From: an uncultured Draconibacterium sp.
GTDB lineage: Bacteria > Bacteroidota > Bacteroidia > Bacteroidales > Prolixibacteraceae
Assembly (NCBI RefSeq): GCF_963677575.1
Contig: NZ_OY782038.1
Span: forward strand, 310,001 to 374,000
DNA: 64,000 nucleotides
Reading direction: 5' to 3'
In this document: piece after piece, positions 1 through 9,541 of the stretch
How positions within the stretch are numbered: the stretch's first letter is position 1
Layout of the letters: each line of letters starts with the position of its first letter
Program-made: the position numbers and the translations under genes
Notes under the pieces: model-generated
Told to the model about the DNA's origin: nothing
What the model saw: only the letters and a program-made list of their open reading frames with translations
Databases searched by the model: none

Positions 1-332
1 ATACAAATACTAATGTACCTCGTATTTCTTCTTCTGATGATTTTGATCAAAAGAACTCGAGTCGCTTTCTTACAAGTTCAAACTACTTAAGTTTGAATAA
101 CATTACTTTAGGATATACTTTCCCTACTTCATTGACCCGTAAAATGAACATTCAAAAGCTTAGATTATATGTTTCTGGTGATAATCTTGCCTTGTTCTCG
201 TCTCGTAAAGGATTTGATCCTCGTCAGTCGCAGAATGCTCGTGCTACAGGTGTTGCTATTTCAACTTCGTCTGGTAATTACGTTTACAGTCAGTTAAGAG
301 TAGTTTCTGGTGGTGTATCTATTTCATTCTAG
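1..332 (+). CDS. SusC/RagA TonB-dependent outer-membrane receptor, C-terminal fragment
   Basis: The open frame enters from the left edge (first full codon at base 3) and ends at the TAG at 330-332, so only about the last 109 residues are present. The text NITLGYTFP, then LRLYVSGDNL, and a final strand ending in aromatic Phe (VSISF) is the normal C-terminal beta-barrel end of SusC/RagA receptors. In that family the protein is a 22-strand outer-membrane barrel that imports glycans or peptides using TonB energy, paired with a SusD lid. The SusD gene follows after 16 bases, which supports the call. The substrate cannot be told from this fragment. Confidence 0.9.
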   Translation, partial: TNTNVPRISSSDDFDQKNSSRFLTSSNYLSLNNITLGYTFPTSLTRKMNIQKLRLYVSGDNLALFSSRKGFDPRQSQNARATGVAISTSSGNYVYSQLRVVSGGVSISF

Positions 333-348
333 AAAAAAAATATATATC

Positions 349-2001
349 ATGAAAATAAAGAATTATTTAAAAATATTTGCAACAACAGTGGTTGCAATCG
401 CCTTGTTTTCTTCATGCGACGATGACTTTTTAGAAAGGCAGTATGAAGGAGGAACCCTGGATGATGATCAAGTACAGGAAACAGTAGAAGCCATACCCGA
501 CAGAATTAATTCATCAATAAGCGGTATGTATTCATTGTTAGGAAAACCAGATGGTTTTTTTGACTATGGTTCTGGAGATTACAGAGCAGATGATCTTGGC
601 TATCCGGGTATTGCTTTAAGCCAAGATTTGAATAGTGGAATTATGACCAATATTGTTTCTGGGTATGACTGGTTCTCAGCGGCCTTGGAATATTCTGATC
701 GTACTCCGACATATGCAAATCCACGGATGCGTTATGGATTGTTCTATAAAATTATCTATGCCGCTAACGATGTGTTAAGCGCAATTCCGGAAGATACCGA
801 TAACGACCAATTAATTTATGCTCGTGGGCAGGCAAAAGCAATGAAAGCATTTTGTTACCTTTCATTAGTTCCTTATTTCCAGTTTAAGTATGTAGGTAAC
901 GAGGATAAGCCTTCTGTACCTATTGTTGAAGATGGTACTGATTTTAGAAATAATCCTAGAGCTTCTTTAACTGATATGTATGCCTATATACTGCAAAATT
1001 TAACAGATGCAATTGAAGACCTGGATGGTTATGCAAGACTGAATAAAGGTGCTATCGATCAGAATGTAGCTTACGGGTTACGTGCGAGAGCCTATTTGAA
1101 TATGGAGCAATGGAGTAATGCAGCTGCAGACGCTGAAAAAGCAATGACCGGTTACGATCCTTATGCTATATCTGATTTAACAGAACCAGGATTTAACGAG
1201 GCAACAGATCATAACTGGATTTGGGCTCTACTTTTACCAACTGATGTTATCAGTGATGCTAACTATGCAACCTGGCCATCACAATTAGGATCATTCTCAG
1301 GCGATGCATATGTTCCTTATGCTGGTATCTACAGATCTATTAATAATTTATTATATGACAAGATTAATGATACAGACGTACGAAAAGCCTGGTGGTTAGA
1401 CGAGGACAGAACTTCTCCTTATCTTGAAGGTTTAACTTGGGGGGAGTTTGAAGGTCAGGAAATTGCAACAGGAAGTATTGCTAACGTAAAAGAACCAATG
1501 CAGGCATACGCCAATGTGAAATTTGGTCAGCGCTCGGGTATCGGTTCTGCCTACAATGATGGTGACTGGTGCATGATGCGTGCTGAAGAAATGGTTCTTA
1601 TTAGAGCAGAAGCACTTGCTATGGGCGGAAACCCTGCACAAGGAAAACAGATATTGGAAGATTTTGTAAAATCATATCGTGATCCTTCATACACAACTTC
1701 AGCAACTTCAGCTGGTGAGGTTCAGGATGCTGTATGGTTACAACGCCGTATTGAATTGTGGGGCGAAGGATTTGGTATGTTTGATGCTATGCGTTTAGGC
1801 AAAAATATTATCCGTTATCATCCTGATCAACCTACAAATGTGCCGGAAGATTATCGTTTTAATTTATCGAAAGATGATCCATGGTTACTGTTACGTTTTG
1901 TTCAGGGAGAAACAAACAATAATTCAGCCGTCGAACAAAATGAAGGAGGAGCACAGCCATCTCAGGGAGATGGAGCTACCTTAATCGATGGTGTTTTATA
2001 A
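349..2001 (+). CDS. SusD/RagB family surface nutrient-binding lipoprotein
   Basis: A 550-residue SusD-type protein. The ATG at 349 is preferred over an upstream ATG at 310 that lies inside the SusC gene, because it opens directly on a lipoprotein signal (MKIKNYLKIFATTVVAIALFSSC, lipobox Cys at residue 23) followed by Asp-rich residues, the usual surface-export signal of Bacteroidota. The N-terminal helical TPR-like part (GQAKAMKAFCYLSLV, then RARAYLNME) and the C-terminal RRIELWGEGF segment are hallmarks of the family. It should sit on the outer leaflet and cap the SusC barrel. The ligand is unknown because no glycoside hydrolase or peptidase lies between it and the next genes. Confidence 0.93.
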   Translation: MKIKNYLKIFATTVVAIALFSSCDDDFLERQYEGGTLDDDQVQETVEAIPDRINSSISGMYSLLGKPDGFFDYGSGDYRADDLGYPGIALSQDLNSGIMTNIVSGYDWFSAALEYSDRTPTYANPRMRYGLFYKIIYAANDVLSAIPEDTDNDQLIYARGQAKAMKAFCYLSLVPYFQFKYVGNEDKPSVPIVEDGTDFRNNPRASLTDMYAYILQNLTDAIEDLDGYARLNKGAIDQNVAYGLRARAYLNMEQWSNAAADAEKAMTGYDPYAISDLTEPGFNEATDHNWIWALLLPTDVISDANYATWPSQLGSFSGDAYVPYAGIYRSINNLLYDKINDTDVRKAWWLDEDRTSPYLEGLTWGEFEGQEIATGSIANVKEPMQAYANVKFGQRSGIGSAYNDGDWCMMRAEEMVLIRAEALAMGGNPAQGKQILEDFVKSYRDPSYTTSATSAGEVQDAVWLQRRIELWGEGFGMFDAMRLGKNIIRYHPDQPTNVPEDYRFNLSKDDPWLLLRFVQGETNNNSAVEQNEGGAQPSQGDGATLIDGVL

Positions 2002-2021
2002 AAATTATAATTTAAGATAAT

Positions 2022-2807
2022 ATGAAGGCATTAAAATATTTAATATTAATTGTGGCTGTATCAATATTTGCAGCCTGCGAGGATGATATTGTAAGAGAAA
2101 TTTCTCCTGAGCCGAACCCAAATAGCTCTAATGTATATTTCTCAAACGATAATGACTCAAAAGTAGTTCTGCCTCTTGAATCTACTAGTTTTACTGTAGT
2201 TATAAATAGAGAAAACAGTTCTTCAGATCAAACAGTTGCTTTACATGTAGAGAATGCGTTTGAAAATATATTCAGTATTCCGGAATCTGTAAGTTTTACT
2301 TCAGGAGAAACAGAACAGAGCATTAATGTAGAAATAAGCGATGATATTGTGTTAATGGAAAGTTACCATCTTGTTATTTATATTGATCAGGATCAAACAA
2401 AACCATACACAGTTCAAGATGTATTTCCAAGAATCGAGCTAAATGTTTCGAAAGAAGATTTTGCTGATTATGCCGATGGTGTATTTACCAGTGAGTTCTT
2501 TGGCGATTCGTGGCCGGCAACTTTACAGTATTCTCCGGCGACCGATCAATACCGTATTAAGGACTGCTGGGTTGGTGGCTATAATTATACTTTTAAAGTT
2601 TCAGAAGATGGAGTGATCTCTCAGGTTCCTGAAACATCAGAAACGGGATATGTTCATTCTTCTTATGGCATGGTTTCGGCCACAGCAACAAGTGAATCAG
2701 GTTTTGACAATGATACTGATACATACACTTTCGCAATTAACTGGACAGTTAGCGCAGGTTCTTTTGGTGTTTATTATGAAACATTTGAAATTACGAGCAA
2801 ATATTAA
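2022..2807 (+). CDS. SusCD-linked surface lipoprotein with Calx-beta/BT_3987-like N-terminal domain
   Basis: A 261-residue lipoprotein (signal MKALKYLILIVAVSIFAAC, then EDD) starting 20 bases after susD, so it is probably the last gene of the susCD transcript; a terminator follows at 2851. Residues about 30-135 form a beta-rich domain with FTSGETEQSINVEISDD, as in the Calx-beta-like/BT_3987 domains of SusE-position lipoproteins. Residues about 145-261 (YADGVFTSEFF, IKDCWVGGYNYTFKV) form a second beta domain typical of uncharacterised Bacteroidota surface lipoproteins. By position it should help bind the imported substrate at the cell surface. The ligand is unknown. Confidence 0.7.
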   Translation: MKALKYLILIVAVSIFAACEDDIVREISPEPNPNSSNVYFSNDNDSKVVLPLESTSFTVVINRENSSSDQTVALHVENAFENIFSIPESVSFTSGETEQSINVEISDDIVLMESYHLVIYIDQDQTKPYTVQDVFPRIELNVSKEDFADYADGVFTSEFFGDSWPATLQYSPATDQYRIKDCWVGGYNYTFKVSEDGVISQVPETSETGYVHSSYGMVSATATSESGFDNDTDTYTFAINWTVSAGSFGVYYETFEITSKY

Positions 2808-2850
2808 GAATTGACTCGCAAAAAGAACTTAAAGTTTATTTAATAGAAAA

Positions 2851-2881
2851 TCTCGGGGGAATTATCCTCCGGGATTTTTTT
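2851..2881 (+). terminator. Rho-independent terminator of the susCD operon
   Basis: A GC-rich inverted repeat (TCTCGGGGG, loop, CCTCCGGGA, with G-T wobbles) is followed by seven T. It lies 43 bases after the stop of the lipoprotein gene. The rest of the 2808-3156 intergenic stretch holds no ORF or other signal that I can support. Confidence 0.75.
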
Positions 2882-3108
2882 CTTTCTGATTGTTTGTATA
2901 ATTCCCTAAACCACCCCTCCCAAAAGTCCTCTGAATCTTAGTGCCCTGTCATTTTAAACATAATGAAATGAAGCGAAAGCATCTTTGTCATTATTGTTTT
3001 TTAGCCGGACAGTAATGATTTTCAATACATTTCTTAAAGCTGTATAGGTCATCCGTTTCATTTATTCATGCTGAAATTGTATATCGACAAGTTTGGAATG
3101 GCACAAAA

Positions 3109-3135
3109 AAGGCCGTCTCAAAACGAAACGGCCTT
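3109..3135 (-). terminator. Rho-independent terminator of fabI
   Basis: A perfect 8-base stem AAGGCCGT/ACGGCCTT flanks a loop. Read on the - strand it is followed by a T-run, and it lies just beyond the fabI stop codon. Confidence 0.85.
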
Positions 3136-3156
3136 ACTTTTTACTTCTTGTTTTTA

Positions 3157-4032
3157 TTAGTCGTAGCGATGCTCGTCAGCGTGTGGTTTATCACTATCGC
3201 ACGCACATATCTTATCCAAACCTTTTTCGTATTGTTCAAGTGCTCTTAAACTCATTCCCATATTAGAGAATCCACCATCGTGGAAAAGGTTTTGCATGGT
3301 AACTTTCTTTGTCAAATCAGAGAAAAGTGTGATACAGTAATCGGCACATTCATCGCCGGTTGCATTTCCTAGTGGCGACATTCTTTCCGAGAAGTCTAAC
3401 AAGCGGTCGAAACCTTTTACACCGTTTCCGGCAGTGGTAATGGTTGGCGATTGCGAAATGGTATTTACCCTCACGTTACGCTCACGTCCGTAAATATAAC
3501 CGAAGCTACGTGCAATCGATTCCAGCAAGGCTTTTGCATCGGCCATGTCGTTGTAACCAAAGAACGAACGCTGTGCCGCAACATACGACAAGGCAACTAC
3601 CGATCCCCACTCATTTATGGCATCCATTTTACGTGCCACCTGAAGTACTTTGTGAAAAGACACTGCAGATACATCGAGGGTTTTGTCCAGGTAGTTATAA
3701 TCCAAATCACTGTAATGGCGGCCTTTTCTTACGTTAGGCGACATTCCGATAGAGTGTAAAATGAAGTCGATTTTGCCACCTAAAGCTTCCATTGATTTGC
3801 TGATCAGGTTTTCCAGATCTTCAACGTTTGTTGCATCGGCACCAATCACTTCGGCATTAATTTGCTCTCCCAGTTTATTTGTTTCGCCCATACGAATGGC
3901 AACCGGGGTATTTGATAATGTTACTGTGGCTCCTTCTTCGTGTGCTCTTACTGCCACTTTCCAGGCAATTGAATCGGGATTTAACGCCCCAAAAATAATT
4001 CCCTTTTTTCCTTTTAGTAAATTGTTACTCAT
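3157..4032 (-). CDS. fabI: Enoyl-[acyl-carrier-protein] reductase (NADH) FabI
   Basis: A 291-residue short-chain dehydrogenase-fold protein. N-terminal GIIFGALNPDSIAWKVA is the FabI variant of the nucleotide-binding loop, and SYVAAQRSFFGYNDMADAK carries the FabI catalytic Tyr...Tyr-x6-Lys arrangement (Tyr of FGYN, Lys of DAKA). The C-terminal part (RVNTISQSPTITTAGNGV, then HDGGFSNMGMS) matches Bacteroidota FabI, which is slightly longer than E. coli FabI (262). It catalyses the last reduction of each fatty-acid elongation cycle in the cytoplasm. It is transcribed divergently from the peptidase gene at 4330, separated by about 300 bases that should hold both promoters. Confidence 0.95.
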   Translation of the reverse strand: MSNNLLKGKKGIIFGALNPDSIAWKVAVRAHEEGATVTLSNTPVAIRMGETNKLGEQINAEVIGADATNVEDLENLISKSMEALGGKIDFILHSIGMSPNVRKGRHYSDLDYNYLDKTLDVSAVSFHKVLQVARKMDAINEWGSVVALSYVAAQRSFFGYNDMADAKALLESIARSFGYIYGRERNVRVNTISQSPTITTAGNGVKGFDRLLDFSERMSPLGNATGDECADYCITLFSDLTKKVTMQNLFHDGGFSNMGMSLRALEQYEKGLDKICACDSDKPHADEHRYD

Positions 4033-4299
4033 AATTCGTTTTTATGAAACGTGTACACCCAAAAAACGATATACACGACAATGATTATATTCTTGCAAGT
4101 TTCATCTGTTTTTGAATTGATGAAAATACGCGTGCAAAGTTAATTCAGTTTAAATAAAACATTCACGAATGGTAATTTTTCAGTTGTTAAGTCTGCTTTT
4201 TTAACTTTTTACATCGAATTTTGTTCAAAACCATTCGAAAATATGAATGATTATACAGAAAAGCTGTGTTTAACTATTTTATTTGGTTGTTGCTTTTTT

Positions 4300-4307
4300 T
4301 AGCTTTG
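4300..4307 (+). promoter_or_regulatory. Bacteroidota-type -7 promoter element (TAGCTTTG)
   Basis: TAGCTTTG matches the Bacteroidota -7 consensus TAnnTTTG exactly and lies 23 bases upstream of the ATG at 4330. A TTTG at 4282-4285 is closer than the usual -33 spacing, so only the -7 part is well supported. The remainder of 4033-4299 is AT-rich intergenic DNA between divergent genes. Confidence 0.5.
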
Positions 4308-4329
4308 AAAGCAAATAAAACTGTAATCT

Positions 4330-5982
4330 ATGAGAAAATTATTCATCCTGTTTATGGCAACAACTCTATTCTTTGGTTGTTCTACAAGCACTAGAAAAGA
4401 AGCAAAACAAAACACAAAAATGGAAGTGAATCCGGAAATCAAAAAGAAGGCCGATGAATTTGTATCGTTTAAATTAACCACCGACCTAAGCGTGCTAACC
4501 GAGAATGAAAAGCAAATGTTACCGATCTTGCTGGATGCCGCTAAATTAATGAACGACATTTACTGGCAGGAAGCGTACGGCGATAAAGACGAGTTATTGA
4601 GTGAGGATTGGGATGAATACACCCTGAAATTTATAAAGCTAAATTTTGGACCATGGGAACGTTTAAATGCCAATAAACCATTTTTACCGGGATATGATCA
4701 GAAACCGGCAGGTGCCAATTTCTATCCGACAGACATGACCAAAGAAGAATTTGAAGCCTGGGACGACGAAACAAAAACAAGCCTGTATACTTTGATACAA
4801 CGTGACGAAGACGGTGCTTTGAAATCTATTCCGTACCACATCGCATTTGAAAAGGAGATTAAAAAGGCCGCTGATCTTTTGCTTCAGGCAGCAGAATTAG
4901 CTGAAGATACCGGGCTGAAAAAATACCTCGAAGAACGCTCAAAAGCACTTCTTACCGATGATTATTATGCAAGTGATGTTGCCTGGATGGAAATGAAAAA
5001 CAACACTATCGAGTTCATTGTTGGCCCAATAGAAAATTACGAAGACCAACTCTATGGTTACAAAGCTGCGCACGAATCATTTATTCTGATAAAAGATAAA
5101 GACTGGAGTCTGCGACTGGAGAAATATGCAGCATTGTTACCTGGCTTGCAAAAAGCGTTGCCTTGCGAGCAGTCCTATAAAAACGAAACTCCGGGCGTTG
5201 ATTCGGATATGAATGTTTACGATGCTATTTATTACGCCGGCGATTGTAATGCAGGAAGCAAAACTATTGCCATCAATTTACCAAACGACGAAGAAGTTCG
5301 CGAAATAAAAGGCAGCCGAAAACTACAGTTAAAAAATTCGATGCAGGCTAAATTTGATAAGATTTTGGTGCCAATTGCCGATTTACTGATTGCTGAAGAT
5401 CAACGTCAGCATGTAAAATTCGATGCTTTCTTTGAGAACACCATGTTTCATGAGGTGGCTCACGGTCTTGGTTTGGGAAATACGGTTGATCAGAGTACAA
5501 CTGTTCGTGAAGCATTAAAAGATGCCTATACTTCAATTGAAGAAGGGAAAGCCGATATTTTAGGTTTGTGGTGCGTTTACCAACTCAACGAAATGGGCGA
5601 ATTGGGTGAAAAAGATATGATGGACAATTTCGTAACTTTTATGGCAGGTATTTTCCGTTCGGTACGTTTTGGAGCTGCCAGTGCACACGGAAAGGCAAAT
5701 ATGATGCGTTTTTACTATTTCCAGGAAATGGGAGCTTTTACCCGCGACGAGGCTACCGGAACGTATCGTGTAGACTACGATAAAATGAAAGCAGCCATGA
5801 TGAACCTGTCAGAAACTATTCTGAAAATTCAGGGCGATGGCGACTATGAAACCGCCAAACAAATCATTGATGAAAAAGGCTTTATTCGCGAAGCACTTCA
5901 AAAAGATCTGGACAGGATAGGAGAGGCCGGAATTCCGCGTGATATTGTTTTTGAACAGGGAGCAGAAGTTTTAGGACTATAA
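4330..5982 (+). CDS. M49 (dipeptidyl-peptidase III)-like zinc metallopeptidase, lipoprotein
   Basis: A 550-residue protein with a lipoprotein signal (MRKLFILFMATTLFFGC, Cys17). The zinc site is visible as FHEVAHGLG (HEVAH at 374-378) and, about 30 residues later, EEGKAD (404-409), which matches the second M49 motif in order and spacing. Classical DPP III has HEXXGH; the shorter HEXXH form here is known from the bacterial/plant branch of the family (for example Caldithrix). Expected role: removal of dipeptides from short peptides in the periplasm or at the membrane, by family inference. It stands alone with its own promoter and terminator. Confidence 0.75.
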   Translation: MRKLFILFMATTLFFGCSTSTRKEAKQNTKMEVNPEIKKKADEFVSFKLTTDLSVLTENEKQMLPILLDAAKLMNDIYWQEAYGDKDELLSEDWDEYTLKFIKLNFGPWERLNANKPFLPGYDQKPAGANFYPTDMTKEEFEAWDDETKTSLYTLIQRDEDGALKSIPYHIAFEKEIKKAADLLLQAAELAEDTGLKKYLEERSKALLTDDYYASDVAWMEMKNNTIEFIVGPIENYEDQLYGYKAAHESFILIKDKDWSLRLEKYAALLPGLQKALPCEQSYKNETPGVDSDMNVYDAIYYAGDCNAGSKTIAINLPNDEEVREIKGSRKLQLKNSMQAKFDKILVPIADLLIAEDQRQHVKFDAFFENTMFHEVAHGLGLGNTVDQSTTVREALKDAYTSIEEGKADILGLWCVYQLNEMGELGEKDMMDNFVTFMAGIFRSVRFGAASAHGKANMMRFYYFQEMGAFTRDEATGTYRVDYDKMKAAMMNLSETILKIQGDGDYETAKQIIDEKGFIREALQKDLDRIGEAGIPRDIVFEQGAEVLGL

Positions 5983-6004
5983 AGATCATAAGATCAAAAT
6001 AGAT

Positions 6005-6036
6005 AAAGACTATCCGAATTGGGGTAGTCTTTTTTG
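6005..6036 (+). terminator. Rho-independent terminator
   Basis: The stem AAAGACTATCC / GGGGTAGTCTTT (with wobble) is followed by a T-run, 23 bases after the M49-like gene. Confidence 0.85.
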
Positions 6037-6146
6037 TTAACGGACAAAAACATGCTAACAAAAATCATAATGTATTAATTATGAAGTTGTTTTGTTATTG
6101 ATCTGTGCTGTATTTTTCGTAGCTTTCAACTTTAAATGGTAAAGTT

Positions 6147-7508
6147 ATGTCAGATAATAAATTCGTTTCCGGTAAGTCAATAGTTATTTTATTGTGCGTT
6201 TGTGTTGCAATATTTCAATCATGTAGCAGCGAGCCTAAAGTTGAAAAAGAACTTTATATTCCACAGAACATCTATAAAGTTCCTGAAAACAATGATTTCT
6301 CAAATCCGGAGAGTGAATTTAGCAACAAGCACATGGTAGAGAGCGACAATTTTGCTCTTTTCTGGGATAAAGAATACGGCGATGACCCGATGGCCAATCC
6401 AGATTCAACGAAACGTTTTGATCCGAAATACGCCATTGAAGAATGTGAGCGTTTTTATAACTATTATGTGAATGAACTAAAGATTGTTGAGAAAGGAAAT
6501 TCTGTTACGGATCAATACAAAATGTTGATCATTGTTTTTGGTGGCGACGAAGCAACTGCGTTTGGCGGAGGGGAAGAAGATAAAATCGGGATGCTTTGGA
6601 CTCCTGCCGTTCGCATAAACAAAAAACCGTATGGAGCACTGGCACACGAGCTGGCACATTCTTTTCAATACGTTTCGAATGCTGATGCCGGAACCGGGCC
6701 ACAAGGCGCAATTATGGAAATGGCCGCACAATATTCGTTATGGCAGGTTTACCCCGAATGGATGACATTTGAGAATTACCACCTGGTAGATTTTATGAAG
6801 CAAACCAACTATGCATTTTTACATCCTATAAACATGTATCACTCGCCTTATGTGTTGGAATATTGGTCGCAAATTCGCGGTAAGGAATTCCTTGGTGAGT
6901 TATATCGTGGAACACAGGAAAAAGACGATCCGGTAATGACCTATAAACGATTAACAGGTGTCGACCAACAAAAATTTAACGATGAAATGTTTGATGCTTC
7001 GCGCCGGTTTATCACCTGGGATCTCGACCGGGTGCAGGAAGTAGCACATCAGTATGCGAATCAGCACCAGTGCAAATTAACGGCAGTAGCTGATGGTTGG
7101 TACAAAGTAACTGCAGAAAATTGTCCGCAAAATTATGGTTACAACGGAATCCAATTAAACGTTCCGGAGGCTGGCACTGAAGTAGTTTTAGATTTTAAAG
7201 GAATTGCAGGATCAGACGGATACAATGCGGTTAAAGTGGATAAAGCAGGCTGGCGATATGGTTTTGTGGCATCGTTAAAAGATGGCAGCCGTGTTTATGG
7301 CAATATGCAAAATACAAATGAAAGCAGCACGAATTTTACCGTTCCTGAAAATACCGAATATTTGTGGTTGGTAGTTATGGGAGCGCCAACAGAGCATTGG
7401 CCAATTGTTATGAGCTGGGGAAATGATGCCGAAAAAACACCTGAAGAGAACTGGCCTTACCAAATTAAACTTGAAGGAACAACACTTGCCGCATCGGTAA
7501 TTGATTAG
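6147..7508 (+). CDS. DUF6055-like secreted zinc-metalloprotease-like lipoprotein
   Basis: A 453-residue protein with an N-terminal signal ending in SIVILLCVCVAIFQSC, a lipobox Cys. GALAHELAHSFQY gives an HELAH zincin motif at 167-171, followed by a conserved-looking helical region (IMEMAAQYSLWQ, HSPYVLEYWSQIRG). Residues about 300-453 are beta-rich, perhaps a carbohydrate- or protein-binding module. The layout fits DUF6055 proteins, whose function is not established. The role as a peptidase is inferred from HExxH only; the third ligand is not obvious, with Glu in IMEMAAQ the best candidate. No operon partner is evident. Confidence 0.6.
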   Translation: MSDNKFVSGKSIVILLCVCVAIFQSCSSEPKVEKELYIPQNIYKVPENNDFSNPESEFSNKHMVESDNFALFWDKEYGDDPMANPDSTKRFDPKYAIEECERFYNYYVNELKIVEKGNSVTDQYKMLIIVFGGDEATAFGGGEEDKIGMLWTPAVRINKKPYGALAHELAHSFQYVSNADAGTGPQGAIMEMAAQYSLWQVYPEWMTFENYHLVDFMKQTNYAFLHPINMYHSPYVLEYWSQIRGKEFLGELYRGTQEKDDPVMTYKRLTGVDQQKFNDEMFDASRRFITWDLDRVQEVAHQYANQHQCKLTAVADGWYKVTAENCPQNYGYNGIQLNVPEAGTEVVLDFKGIAGSDGYNAVKVDKAGWRYGFVASLKDGSRVYGNMQNTNESSTNFTVPENTEYLWLVVMGAPTEHWPIVMSWGNDAEKTPEENWPYQIKLEGTTLAASVID

Positions 7509-7549
7509 AATTGGTTCGTTTTTATTTCACATCTTTGTAAATAAAAACC

Positions 7550-7978
7550 ATGCAACCCATTATCGATCACATTGAGATTACAGTAAAAGACCTCGAACAA
7601 ACCGTTTCCTTTTATGATCAGTTTTTGCCATTACTAGGATTTTCACTTGAAAAGAAAACGTCGGCTTATATTGCTTCGCACGACAAGCACGTGGTTGAAT
7701 ATTCGCATCCGAACCTTTGTATTGCACTTACTTCTCCACGAGAATCGTTAAAAGATGAAATCGTTCATCGGCGCCGTCCCGGAGCATTACATCATTTGGC
7801 ATTTAAAGCAGAATCGCGCAATGATGTAGATGATGTATACTCCAAATTAGTGGAAATGAATGCTGATATTGTTAGTGCGCCACGTTTGTACCCCGAGTAT
7901 CACGAGAATTATTATGCGGTTTTTCTTAAAGCTCCTGACGGGATCAAGTTTGAAGTGGTTTGTCAGAAAGCAGAATAG
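7550..7978 (+). CDS. VOC superfamily protein (glyoxalase/dioxygenase fold)
   Basis: A single 142-residue VOC domain: IDHIEITVKDLEQTVSFYD at the N-terminus, HHLAFKAESRNDVDDVY in the middle, and YAVFLKAPDGIKFEVV at the end. His7, the His of HHLAF and Glu of FEVV are in the usual metal-ligand positions. VOC proteins include lactoylglutathione lyases, epimerases and resistance proteins, so the substrate cannot be named. The gene lies between two unrelated transcription units. Confidence 0.8.
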   Translation: MQPIIDHIEITVKDLEQTVSFYDQFLPLLGFSLEKKTSAYIASHDKHVVEYSHPNLCIALTSPRESLKDEIVHRRRPGALHHLAFKAESRNDVDDVYSKLVEMNADIVSAPRLYPEYHENYYAVFLKAPDGIKFEVVCQKAE

Positions 7979-8145
7979 CATCATTTTACTTTACCACAAA
8001 GGAAGCACAAAGTTTCTCAAAGAAGAGAATCAATCTTTACTCAATCTTCATCAATCTTTGTTTTCGCCAATAACAAATCATTACCATTTCCAAATAAATA
8101 CCATTTTGTACGAATTACTATTAATCAATAAGTAGTTTTGTACTA

Positions 8146-9477
8146 ATGAAACTCAAACAGAAATACAACAACTTCCCGTTCAATCCATCAAAAGTACCGT
8201 TCTTTTATGGTTGGGTAATTTTATTTGCCGCCACCATTGGTGTGTTGTGCAGTGCGCCCGGACAAACCACTGGTGTTTCTACGTTTACTGATTATTTGAT
8301 GGAAAACATTGGTATCAGCCGCGACCAGATTAGTACAGCTTATATGTTTGGGACGATTGGAAGCTCGTTTATTCTTACCTATGCGGGGACACTTTACGAT
8401 AAATATGGCGCACGCTGGGTAGGAATGGCTGCAGCATTGACACTGGGCTTTGTTTTGGTTCTGTTCAGCCAGTCGGATCGCATAATAGAAACTATAGTTC
8501 CGCATAATTCCAACATATATGTGGGGGTGGCAGTTGCAACTTGTATTCTATTCTTTTTTATGCTGCGTTTCTCAGGGCAGGGTGTAATTACCATGGTGTC
8601 GCGCAATATGCTGATGAAGTGGTTTATTGCACGCAGGGGACTGGTAAACGGTATTTCATCCGTATTTGTTTCGCTCGGATTTTCGATGGCTCCACTTAGC
8701 TTCGATTTGCTGATTGAAAGAACTTCGTGGCGTTGGGCCTGGTTACTCATGGCTCTTGGAATTGGTGTTGGATTCTTCCTGTTTGTATTTATTTTCTTTC
8801 GCGATAACCCGGAAGACTGTGACCAAATTCCCGACGGCGAGAAACACGGAAACAAAGAACATGATGTAATTATAAAACCATTTAAACAGTTTACACTGAA
8901 AGAAGCCCGCAGCGGATTGACCTTTTGGTTATTTGTGTTACCGGTTGCTGTGTATGCGCTGTTTTTAACCGGTTATATATTTCACCTCGTATCAGTATTT
9001 GGCGAGGCCGGAATTGATAAAGATCATGCACTTTCGGTTTTCATTCCTATTTCACTAATTTCGGTTACGCTGGCATTTGTTGGAGGTTGGATAAGCGACA
9101 AAATAAAATTGCAATACCTGTTGTACCTGCTTTTGGCAGGAGAAGTAGTCGCCCTGTATTCGCTGGCCAACATTAACGATGGATTTTACTACTATGCCTT
9201 TATCATTGGGAGTGGAATACCAAGCGGAATGTACAACGTGCTGTTAAGTGTTACCTGGCCTCGTTTTTATGGTCGTGAGCACCTGGGAAAAATCACCGGC
9301 TTTGTAATGGCAATAATCGTTTTCTTTAGCGCCCTGGGACCAATTACCTTTAGTTTGTCACATTCATGTCTGGGCAGCTATTCGTATGCTATTTATGGCT
9401 TGCTGGCTATTATTTTAGTGCTTGCCGCTATTAGTTTTAAGGCTCATAATCCGCAGGATGAGTACGAAAAGGAATAG
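8146..9477 (+). CDS. Major facilitator superfamily transporter (OFA/monocarboxylate-like)
   Basis: A 443-residue polytopic membrane protein with about 12 hydrophobic segments. It opens with FYGWVILFAATIGVLCSAPG and has the MFS loop-2/3 signature as GTLYDKYGARWVG, with a second half-repeat version GGWISDKIKLQ. The opening FYGWxI is common in oxalate/formate antiporter and monocarboxylate-type MFS carriers. The neighbouring LysR gene, 64 bases downstream on the same strand, may regulate it or the YeiH/TauE genes beyond. The substrate is unknown. Confidence 0.85.
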   Translation: MKLKQKYNNFPFNPSKVPFFYGWVILFAATIGVLCSAPGQTTGVSTFTDYLMENIGISRDQISTAYMFGTIGSSFILTYAGTLYDKYGARWVGMAAALTLGFVLVLFSQSDRIIETIVPHNSNIYVGVAVATCILFFFMLRFSGQGVITMVSRNMLMKWFIARRGLVNGISSVFVSLGFSMAPLSFDLLIERTSWRWAWLLMALGIGVGFFLFVFIFFRDNPEDCDQIPDGEKHGNKEHDVIIKPFKQFTLKEARSGLTFWLFVLPVAVYALFLTGYIFHLVSVFGEAGIDKDHALSVFIPISLISVTLAFVGGWISDKIKLQYLLYLLLAGEVVALYSLANINDGFYYYAFIIGSGIPSGMYNVLLSVTWPRFYGREHLGKITGFVMAIIVFFSALGPITFSLSHSCLGSYSYAIYGLLAIILVLAAISFKAHNPQDEYEKE

Positions 9478-9541
9478 ATTGGAAATGTAAATAGTATTAG
9501 TCATCATTTTGTTACATTAGTATTTTGTTAGCAAAAATAAA

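Noticed and set aside
4300..4307. Assigning full -33/-7 promoters throughout the window
   Set aside because: Many TAnnTTTG-like octamers occur by chance in AT-rich DNA; only those close to starts were listed, with low confidence.
7979..8145. Possible gene continuing past the VOC protein
   Set aside because: The frame there is Phe/Lys/Asn-rich translation of AT-rich intergenic DNA without start context; no supported gene.
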